Shown piece by piece: positions 43,376 through 49,969 of a stretch of DNA of 64,000 nt. Numbering within the stretch: position 1 is the stretch's first letter; every line of letters starts with the position of its first letter. This DNA is from Geomesophilobacter sediminis (lineage in GTDB: Bacteria; Desulfobacterota; Desulfuromonadia; Geobacterales; Geobacteraceae), in the NCBI RefSeq assembly GCF_016458275.1, contig NZ_JAEMHM010000019.1, positions 57,665 through 121,664 on the forward strand. Reading direction: 5' to 3'. A program made the translations under genes and the position numbers. Under the pieces are notes generated by a model, which saw only the letters and a list, made by a program, of their open reading frames with translations, had not been told where the DNA came from and did not search any database.

Positions 43376-43477
43376 TCTCGGACCGATCCGACGGATCAGG
43401 GGCGATCCGACCTTTCCGGCGGTGCAGTTGCCGGCGGCTCGGTGCTTTTCCCCGACCCCCGACCCCCGATCCCCGAC
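43376..43477. repeat. Repeat cluster: GATC-rich 9-mers and CCCCGAC heptamers
   Basis: 43381-43412 has GATCCGACG, GATCAGGGGC and GATCCGACC in a row. 43450-43477 is CCCCGAC, CCCCGAC, CCCCGAT, CCCCGAC, another four-copy heptamer run. It lies between the terminator and the end of the TIG-protein gene. Confidence 0.6.
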
Positions 43478-43484
43478 CCCGCCC

Positions 43485-44420
43485 TCAAGGTGCCGTCACC
43501 GACACCACGCCGCTCTCCTCGCCGTTGGGGTTCACCACCTGGAGTCTCAGGTCCTTGGGGGTGGCGTCGTAGGGGTGGCGCTGGTAGATGATCTGGCTGC
43601 AGCCGGCGTAGATCAGCGACTCGCGATTTCCGGCCCTGGGCTCGCCGGTGTGGATCCGTACCCCGTCCACTACCAGGGTGGACCCCTGCTGGAAGTTCCG
43701 GCCGCTGACGATCAGCTCGTAATAGCTGACGTAGTCGGAGCCGATGGCCACGTTGCTGATCTCCGGCTTGCTGTCGATGATCAGGGCCAGGGGATCGGAT
43801 GCCGCCCCGGAAGGGTTGCGCACCATCACCTGGTGCAGCCCGGAGGGAAGCTGCGGGGTGACGAAGGCGACCGCCTCGGGAGAAACGAACCGGGTGCCGA
43901 TCCCGCCCCCGTCGAAAACGATCTGGGCGCCTCTTTGAAAGTTCAGCCCGTTCACGGTCACCTCGCGTTCCCGGCCGGCGGCGCAGGCGTCGATCTTCTC
44001 CGGGGAGAGCGAACTGATCTCGGGGCGGACCGGTTGCACCGAGAAGTTGTAGGGGCGCGAGGTGGTCCCGTCTTCGCGCCGCAGGTAGAGCGCGTAGAGC
44101 CCCGGCTGCAGGTCGGGGATCACCAGGGTGAGCACCTTGTCCGCCACCAGGGTGGTCCGGACCTCGGTGGCCCCGAGAAAGGCGACGGTGCGGTCGGTGA
44201 AGCCGTTGCCGTTCAGGGTGACGGTGATCCCGGGCTCGCCCTGGGCGGGAATGATGCTGAGCACGGTGAGCGGCGCGCTGCGCGCCTCGCCGCGGGCGGC
44301 TCCCCCGGCGGCCGGAACTCCTTCCCGGGGCGTGGGGAGGGGGGGGAGCGGTTGCGCCACGGCGCTCCACGTCAGTGTGGTGAGTAGAAACAGGACCAGA
44401 ATGCTCACGGATGGTTTCAC
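43485..44420 (-). CDS. Secreted protein with IPT/TIG domains
   Basis: 311 residues. A signal peptide (VKPSVSILVLFLLTTLTWSAVA, cut into parts here: start VKPSVSILVLF, end TTLTWSAVA) is followed by a Pro-rich linker and three TIG/IPT immunoglobulin-like domains: VLSIIPAQGEPGITVTLNGNGF, ISSLSPEKIDA ... VNGLNFQRGAQIVF, and ISNVAIGSDYVSYYELIVSGRNF. GTG at 44420 follows a near-perfect AGGAGGT. Two Cys in the last domain may bond. Expected to sit in periplasm or at the surface. It follows lptG by 44 bases, so it may belong to the same operon. Confidence 0.8.
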   Translation of the reverse strand: MKPSVSILVLFLLTTLTWSAVAQPLPPLPTPREGVPAAGGAARGEARSAPLTVLSIIPAQGEPGITVTLNGNGFTDRTVAFLGATEVRTTLVADKVLTLVIPDLQPGLYALYLRREDGTTSRPYNFSVQPVRPEISSLSPEKIDACAAGREREVTVNGLNFQRGAQIVFDGGGIGTRFVSPEAVAFVTPQLPSGLHQVMVRNPSGAASDPLALIIDSKPEISNVAIGSDYVSYYELIVSGRNFQQGSTLVVDGVRIHTGEPRAGNRESLIYAGCSQIIYQRHPYDATPKDLRLQVVNPNGEESGVVSVTAP

Positions 44421-44464
44421 GGCGCACCTCCTATTGCATGGTAATGCTGAAGCCTTCCGGTGGG

Positions 44465-45541
44465 TCAGCTTTCGACCGTCAGGCAGAGCCAGATCCCGAC
44501 CAGGAGGAAGATGAAGTTCGTCGCCCACGCCGCCACGATCGGGGGGAGCACGCCCACCTGCCCGAAGGAGAGGATGACGTTGTTGACGATGACGTAGAGA
44601 AAGCCGATCCCAAGCGATAGCCCGATGCCCAGGGCAATGCCGCTGGAGCGGCTGCTGCGCATGGCGAAGGGGACCCCGAGAAAGGCCATGACCGCCGCGC
44701 CGAACGGCAGCGAAAACCGTCCGTGCATCTGGGCGAGGTAGCGGGTGGGGTCGTATCCCCCCTCCCTGAGCTTCTTGCAGTAGTTGCGCAGCTCGGAGAT
44801 GGTCATGTTGTCCGAATACTTGCCGAGCACCTTGAGGTCGGCGGGTTTCAGCTTGAGGGGGACCGGAAGGGTGGCTGCCTCGTGGAACTTCGGCTCGCCG
44901 GGGGCGAAGTCGCAGACCACGGCGTTTTTGAAGATCCAGCCGTTGGCCCCCAGGATCCCGGAGGCGGCGTCGGTGCGCCGCAAAGGCTTCAGGTCGTGGT
45001 CCAGTTCCCAGAAGGTGATCCCCTTGAGGGTCTGGCTCCCCGGGTCGAACAGGGCGGCGCGGAGCACGGCGCCCGGCTCGCGGTACCAGATGTTCTGCTG
45101 GCGGAAGAAGGTGCTCGGGCTCTTCTTCTCGATCAGCACCTCCTGGATGTAGGTCCGCTTGGCGTAGCTTTTGGGGAGGACCATTTCCCCGACCACCAGG
45201 CTCAGGACGCTGAAGATGAAGGCGATGACCAGGATCGGCATGGTGATCCGGGCCAGGCCGATGCCGCAGCTCCGCATGGCGGTGATCTCGGAGTTCATGG
45301 AAAGGGTGGCGAGGGTCAAAAGGGTCGCCATCAGCACCGCAAGCGGCGCGCTCTGGCTGATGATCTCCGGCGTCTTGGCGACGAAAAAGGAGAAGATGAC
45401 GTACCAGGAGGCGCCGCTTCTGGTGAAGCGGGCGACCTTCTCCATGAAATCGACCACCAGGTAGATGGCGATGAAGGCGCCGAGGCAGAGCGCCAGGATG
45501 CGCAGGTAGGTCGTGGCGACGTAGCGGGTCAGGATCCTCAT
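44465..45541 (-). CDS. lptG: Lipopolysaccharide export permease LptG
   Basis: 358 residues, YjgP/YjgQ family. MRILTRYVATTYLRILALCLG opens the first span; six spans in total, with a large periplasmic jellyroll-like domain in the middle (about residues 130-260). KRTYIQEVLIEKKSPSTFFRQQNIWYRE and ITFWELDHDLKPLRRTDA are family features. Together with LptF and LptB2 it extracts LPS from the inner membrane. The start ATG at 45541 overlaps the lptF stop by four bases. LptG versus LptF naming rests on gene order and may be swapped. Confidence 0.86.
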   Translation of the reverse strand: MRILTRYVATTYLRILALCLGAFIAIYLVVDFMEKVARFTRSGASWYVIFSFFVAKTPEIISQSAPLAVLMATLLTLATLSMNSEITAMRSCGIGLARITMPILVIAFIFSVLSLVVGEMVLPKSYAKRTYIQEVLIEKKSPSTFFRQQNIWYREPGAVLRAALFDPGSQTLKGITFWELDHDLKPLRRTDAASGILGANGWIFKNAVVCDFAPGEPKFHEAATLPVPLKLKPADLKVLGKYSDNMTISELRNYCKKLREGGYDPTRYLAQMHGRFSLPFGAAVMAFLGVPFAMRSSRSSGIALGIGLSLGIGFLYVIVNNVILSFGQVGVLPPIVAAWATNFIFLLVGIWLCLTVES

Positions 45542-46701
45542 CCGCGCCCTCCCCGCGCCATCATCCGTTTGACGGCACGCAGCGCCTGTCCGATCGGCGC
45601 GGCCAGCGGAAGCTCTTCCTCCACCGCCGCCTTGCGGAAGAGGTAGGCGCCCAGGACCAGGAAGACGATGTTGGGCGCCCAACAGGCGAGGGCCGGGGAG
45701 ATGACCCCGCGCTCCCCCATGGTCTTGAAGCCGGAAAGGGCGATGTAATAGAGCAGGAGCACCCCGATGCTGACCGAGAAGCCGGCGGCCTTCCCGGAGC
45801 GGCGGTTCTGGATCCCCAGCGGCATCGCCAGGAGAGTGAACACGAAGCAGGAGAAGGGGAGCGCCAGCCGGCTGTAGTATTCCAGACGCATCGACATGAC
45901 GTCCTTGGCGCTGCGCCCCTTCGGGGGGTGGCGCAACTCATCGAGGGTCATTTCGGACTCGCTCTTCTCGGCTTGCTTGTCCTCCTGGGCGAGGGACACC
46001 CGCAGGTCGTACCCCTGGAACTCGACCAGGCGGTACCCTTCCTTGCCGGAGCTGCGGTGGATGCTCCCGTCTTTGAGGTGGAACTCGATGGAACGCTCCC
46101 CCGGGTCGGCGACGAGAGCGCCCCCCTTGGCAAAGATGGTCGACGGGTCCTTCGGATTGCGCTCGTCGTTGATGATGACCCCTTCCATGGTCTGGCGTTT
46201 CGGGTCGAACTTTTCCGTGTAGATCACCAGCCCCGGGAAGGCGTCGTTGAAGACCCGTTCCTTGAGCACCACGCCCGCCTTGTTCTGGGCCACCTCGATG
46301 ATGAGCTTCTTGAAGGCGAGGTTCCCCCAGGGGACGGCATAGATGGTGATCCAGCTGCAGAGCACGCAGCAGATCAGGGCGAAGACGATCGGCGGGGGAA
46401 GCATGCCGTAGAGGCTGATGCCGCAGCTTTTCATGGCGGTCACTTCGCTGTCCCCGGAAAGCCGGCCGAAGGCGAGCAGGGTGGCCAGCAAAAGCGCCAT
46501 CGGAATGGTGTAGAGCCAGAAGGAGGGGAGCAGGTAGGCGACCATGCGCAGCACGTCGGAAAGCGGGACCCCCTTCTCCACCACCATCTCGGCCAGCTTT
46601 AAAAACCGCCCCATCAGGAGCATGAAGGTGAAGGTGGCCATCCCGATCAAAAACGGGGGAGGTATCTCCCTGAATATATAGAGGTAGAGGGTCTTTTTCA
46701 T
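45538..46701 (-). CDS. lptF: Lipopolysaccharide export permease LptF
   Basis: 387 residues, YjgP/YjgQ family. LYIFREIPPPFLIGMATFTFMLLM begins the first spans; VTAMKSCGISLYGMLPP is a conserved cytoplasmic coupling-helix region; the central periplasmic domain has GLVIYTEKFDPKRQTMEGVIINDERNP. Six spans predicted. ATG at 46701. It precedes lptG with a four-base overlap. Confidence 0.86.
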   Translation of the reverse strand: MKKTLYLYIFREIPPPFLIGMATFTFMLLMGRFLKLAEMVVEKGVPLSDVLRMVAYLLPSFWLYTIPMALLLATLLAFGRLSGDSEVTAMKSCGISLYGMLPPPIVFALICCVLCSWITIYAVPWGNLAFKKLIIEVAQNKAGVVLKERVFNDAFPGLVIYTEKFDPKRQTMEGVIINDERNPKDPSTIFAKGGALVADPGERSIEFHLKDGSIHRSSGKEGYRLVEFQGYDLRVSLAQEDKQAEKSESEMTLDELRHPPKGRSAKDVMSMRLEYYSRLALPFSCFVFTLLAMPLGIQNRRSGKAAGFSVSIGVLLLYYIALSGFKTMGERGVISPALACWAPNIVFLVLGAYLFRKAAVEEELPLAAPIGQALRAVKRMMARGGRG

Positions 46702-46773
46702 GAAGGTGCCATGTTACCCGAGATCATCGGCGAAGTAAAGCGTGGCGCGGGCTCTCCCGCCGTCCTTGGCGCG

Positions 46774-46806
46774 GATCGGACCGACCGCCTGATCCGCCGG
46801 ATCGCT
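46774..46806. repeat. GATC-rich short repeat
   Basis: GATCGGACC, GACCGCCT, GATCCGCCG and GATCG run together between lptF and the Crp/Fnr gene. Same word style as 43381-43412. Confidence 0.4.
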
Positions 46807-46855
46807 CCCCATTTAGGTATTGCCTCCACGCCCCCAATCAGGTAAATATGAGGGC

Positions 46856-47539
46856 ATGGAAAATAGCGAGATCATTAAGAAGGCACTTCTTTTCTCCGGT
46901 CTTTCCGACGAGCACCTCGCCGACGTGGCGCAGATCGCGGTACGCCGCCCGTTTGCCAAGGGAGAGACGCTGTTCACCGAAGGGGAACAGGCGGAAGGTT
47001 TCTACCTCCTTGCCCGGGGCGCCCTCAAACTCTGCAAGATCTCCCCGGACGGACGGGAGAAGGTGCTCCACATGGTGCACCCGGTGGAGACGTTCGCCGA
47101 GGCCGCGTTCTTCGGCGACGGCAGGTATCCCGCCGAGGCCCGCGGGGTCGAGAAAGGGGAGGTGCTCTACTTCCCGCGCGAGTCGTTCATGGGGCTCTTG
47201 GAGCGTAACCCCCGCTTCTCGATGAACCTGATCGCCTCCCTCTCGATGCTTTTGCGCCGCTTCGCCCACCAGATCGAGGAACTCTCCTTCGCCGACGCGC
47301 CCTCGCGGCTCGCCTCCTATCTGCTCGAGCTGGGGAACCGGAAAGGGACCACGTTCCAGGGGAAGACCTACGTCGAGCTCGACATGCGCAAGGGGGAGCT
47401 CGCCTCCCGGCTGGGCACCGTCAGTGAGACCCTCTCCCGGACCCTGAAGAAACTCAAGGACGAGGGGATCATCGAGGTCGACGGCAGCAAGGTCGTGATC
47501 CTGAACGTCGAGCGCCTCCGCCAGGTGGCCGGAAAGTAG
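46856..47539 (+). CDS. Crp/Fnr-family transcriptional regulator
   Basis: 227 residues. Cyclic-nucleotide-binding-fold domain (FAKGETLFTEGEQAEGFYLLARGALKL), dimer helix (about residues 120-145) and C-terminal winged HTH with GELASRLGTVSETLSRTLKKLKDEGII, whose SETLSRTLKK recognition helix resembles FNR/DNR proteins. No cysteine cluster as in FNR, and no clear cAMP-binding RS motif, so the signal could be haem/NO (DNR-like) or another ligand; this is inference. ATG 46856; ribosome-binding site weak. Confidence 0.87.
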   Translation: MENSEIIKKALLFSGLSDEHLADVAQIAVRRPFAKGETLFTEGEQAEGFYLLARGALKLCKISPDGREKVLHMVHPVETFAEAAFFGDGRYPAEARGVEKGEVLYFPRESFMGLLERNPRFSMNLIASLSMLLRRFAHQIEELSFADAPSRLASYLLELGNRKGTTFQGKTYVELDMRKGELASRLGTVSETLSRTLKKLKDEGIIEVDGSKVVILNVERLRQVAGK

Positions 47540-47574
47540 TCCCCGCTTCCACCCCGCTATCTTTCCCCGTACCC

Positions 47575-47603
47575 GCCGGCCCTGCCCCCTGTGCAGGGCC
47601 GGC
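47575..47603 (+). terminator. Strong hairpin after the Crp/Fnr gene
   Basis: GCCGGCCCTG / CAGGGCCGGC around CCCCCTGTG. No T-run follows, so it could be a factor-dependent terminator or another stable structure. Confidence 0.4.
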
Positions 47604-47733
47604 TCCAGCTCCCGCCCCGCTCCCTACCTTTGTCGCGCATGCTTTGCGTGGTTCAGTGCCTGATTTTGACGACTTAGTGCAGCCGCTCTAGCAATTGTTA
47701 ATTAATAAATCGGAAAAAGTTGGAAAATTCTCC

Positions 47734-47761
47734 TTGAAATTCACAAATGGGCTGATATAAT
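47734..47761 (+). promoter_or_regulatory. Sigma-70-type promoter for the kinase-regulator pair
   Basis: TTGAAA (47734-47739), 16-base spacer, TATAAT (47756-47761), preceded by an AT-rich tract (47690-47730) that could act as an UP element. It lies 47 bases before the kinase start. Confidence 0.72.
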
Positions 47762-47807
47762 TTCCCGCACTTCTTTTTTCCTAAGTGTGGGACCCCGGGG
47801 AGGCTGC

Positions 47808-49451
47808 TTGGATTGGGAATGTTGTTGGAGTAAAGAAGAGATCGTCCCCGAAGCGTGCCCTTACATCGGCGAGGGGGAGGAGGACCTGTATACCTCGCAC
47901 CGGCGCCGGGTGGTGGAGAAGTGCGCGGAGTGCCCCCGCTTCAAAAACGACCTGGCCCGGATGAAGGGGATGGACAACCCCCTGGCCGAGGTCGTCCCCT
48001 ACATCCTCACCGAGTTCCAGGAACAAAAGAGCCAGATGGGGGTGATGCTGAGCTTTTTGAACAGCAGAACCCGCGAGATCAAATTCCTGCGCGAGGTGGG
48101 GCTCGTCCTGCAGACCTCGATGGACATCGACGAAGTCCTCTCGGTGGCAATGACCGCGATCACCGCCGGCAAGGGGTTCGGGATGAACCGCGCCTTTTTG
48201 CTGATGACCGACAAGGAGCGGCGCTACATCCGCGGCTACCTGGGGGTCGGTCCCCGCGATTACGAAGAGGCGTGGCGCACCTGGGACGACATCGGGCGCA
48301 GCAACTTCACCCTCAAGGAGTTGGCCAAGAACTTCCAGAAGACCAAGCTCAGCTCCGAGAAAGTCAAGTTCCACGACATCCTGAACCAGCTCACCGTACC
48401 CCTTTCCGACCAGGGGCACATCTTCAACCGTGCCCTGCGCACCAAAAAGCCGATCCTCGTCGAAAACGCCCTCAACAACCCGGACCTCGACCGGGGGCTC
48501 GCCCGCATCCTCGGGGTCGACTGCTTCCTGGTCATGCCGCTCATCTCCCGAAACCGCCGCATCGGGATCATCATCGCCGACAACTGCATCACCCATAAGC
48601 CGATCACCCTCCAGGACATGCAGTCCCTGGAGACCTTCGCCTTCCCGGTCGCCTTCGCCCTGGAGCGGGCCTCGCTCTACGAGCGGCTCCAGGAGGAAGT
48701 GGAGAAGCAGAAGGGGGCCAACCTGAAGCTTCGCGAGCAGCAGGAGCTGATCGTGAAGATGGAAAAGATGGCGCTGGTGGGGAAGATCACCTCCTCGATC
48801 GCCCATTCCATTCGCAATCCGTTGATGGTTATCGGCGGCTTCGCCCGCACCCTGCTCAAGGGGAGCCCCGAGGACGACAAACGGCGCGGCTATCTCGAAT
48901 CCATCGTGCGGGAGACCCGCCAGTTGGAGGACGTCTTGAGCGAGGTCCTCGACTACTCCGAGTCGCTGTTTCCGGTCATGGATCTTTGGGATCTGAACGA
49001 GCTCGTCATGACGAACCTGGACGACGTGGCGCCGAGCCTGGAGCAGGTCGGGATCCGGGCCCGCACCCTGCTTGCCCCCGACATCCCCCGGGTCCGCATC
49101 GACTACAAGCAGATCTCCTATTGCGTCCGGACCATCATCGGCACCGCCATGGTGGCCATGGAGAAGGGGGGGGACCTCACCGTGGAGACTGCGCTGGAGG
49201 GGGACGACGTCCTGGTCCGGATCAGCGATTCCGGGGCTCCACTTACCGAATCGGCCCAAGAGGCGCTCACCGCGCCTTTTTTTGTCACTCAGGAGATGGG
49301 GACCGGGGTCGGTCTCTCCCTGTGCAAGACCATTTTGGAGCGGCACGGCAGCTCCTTTTCCATCACCAACCCTCCCGGGGGGGGGAACGTTTACGCGATA
49401 AGGCTTTCAACGAAAGGAGAATATCTGCATGGCGAAGCTGCTTGTAGTTGA
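47808..49451 (+). CDS. GAF-domain sensor histidine kinase with N-terminal Cys cluster and altered ATP-site N box
   Basis: 547 residues from TTG 47808 (GGGGAGG just upstream). N-terminus MDWECCWSKEE ... ACPYIG ... KCAECPRF places Cys at 5, 6, 17, 39 and 42, a likely metal or Fe-S site. Next come a coiled linker (KSQMGVMLSFLNSRTREIKF), a GAF domain (about residues 90-290), HisKA with His333 in SIAHSIRNPLMVIGG, and HATPase with DSGAPL and GTGVGLSLCKTILERHG. The N-box Asn expected in ...N..NA..A is replaced by Thr446 (RTIIGTAMVAME), so ATP use may be altered. Overlaps the response-regulator gene by 23 bases. Confidence 0.83.
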   Translation: MDWECCWSKEEIVPEACPYIGEGEEDLYTSHRRRVVEKCAECPRFKNDLARMKGMDNPLAEVVPYILTEFQEQKSQMGVMLSFLNSRTREIKFLREVGLVLQTSMDIDEVLSVAMTAITAGKGFGMNRAFLLMTDKERRYIRGYLGVGPRDYEEAWRTWDDIGRSNFTLKELAKNFQKTKLSSEKVKFHDILNQLTVPLSDQGHIFNRALRTKKPILVENALNNPDLDRGLARILGVDCFLVMPLISRNRRIGIIIADNCITHKPITLQDMQSLETFAFPVAFALERASLYERLQEEVEKQKGANLKLREQQELIVKMEKMALVGKITSSIAHSIRNPLMVIGGFARTLLKGSPEDDKRRGYLESIVRETRQLEDVLSEVLDYSESLFPVMDLWDLNELVMTNLDDVAPSLEQVGIRARTLLAPDIPRVRIDYKQISYCVRTIIGTAMVAMEKGGDLTVETALEGDDVLVRISDSGAPLTESAQEALTAPFFVTQEMGTGVGLSLCKTILERHGSSFSITNPPGGGNVYAIRLSTKGEYLHGEAACS

Positions 49452-49800
49452 TGATGAGTCGAACATCAGGTTGCTCTACGCACAGGAACTGAGCGACGAG
49501 GGGTACGAAGTGGTGACCGCCGCCTCGGCGGTCGACGCGGTGGAGAAGCTCCAGGCGGAGACCTTCGACCTCGCGGTCCTGGACATCAAGCTGAAAAACG
49601 AAAGCGGTATCGACCTTTTGCAGAAGATCGTGAAGGAGCGCCACTCGCTCCCGGTGATCCTCTGCACCGCCTTTTCCTGCTACAAGGACGATTTCTCCGC
49701 CTGGCTCGCCGACGGCTACGTGGTGAAGTCGAGCGACATGCAGGAGCTCAAGGACGAGATCAAGAGGGTCCTGACCAAGAAACAGAAGGCGGTGGGGTAG
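49429..49800 (+). CDS. Single-domain response regulator (CheY-like)
   Basis: 123 residues, receiver only. KLLVVDDESNIRLLYAQEL with acidic pair, phosphoacceptor Asp in LAVLDIKLKNESG (about residue 52), Thr in LPVILCTAFSCYKDDF, and the expected Lys in DGYVVKSSDMQEL. No output domain, so it acts by protein contacts. ATG at 49429 follows AAAGGAGAA and lies inside the kinase gene end. Cognate kinase is the upstream protein by overlap. Confidence 0.9.
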   Translation: MAKLLVVDDESNIRLLYAQELSDEGYEVVTAASAVDAVEKLQAETFDLAVLDIKLKNESGIDLLQKIVKERHSLPVILCTAFSCYKDDFSAWLADGYVVKSSDMQELKDEIKRVLTKKQKAVG

Positions 49801-49805
49801 AGGCA

Positions 49806-49946
49806 GTTCAAGGTTCAACGTTCGACGTCCAACCTTAGACACTCGACGTCGGACTTGCCAAGAACTTCGGCCGCAGAAGCTTGCACAGACGAAACCCTTG
49901 AACCGTGAACCACAAACCTTGAACGTTGAACGTCGAACGTTGAACG
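49806..49946. repeat. Heptamer-repeat element, two inverted arms (GAACGTT type)
   Basis: Left arm 49806-49835 reads as GTTCAAG, GTTCAAC, GTTCGAC, GTCCAAC. Right arm 49899-49946 reads GAACCGT, GAACCAC then GAACGTT, GAACGTC, GAACGTT, GAACGG. Arms are reverse complements around about 65 bases. Lies before the nucleotidyltransferase gene. Confidence 0.78.
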
Positions 49947-49969
49947 GTTTCACCTAAGGAGCTCCTGAT

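Noticed and set aside
43236..44387. Forward frame opposite the TIG-protein gene
   Set aside because: Crosses a strong terminator and is antisense to a gene with a signal peptide, three TIG domains and a strong ribosome-binding site.
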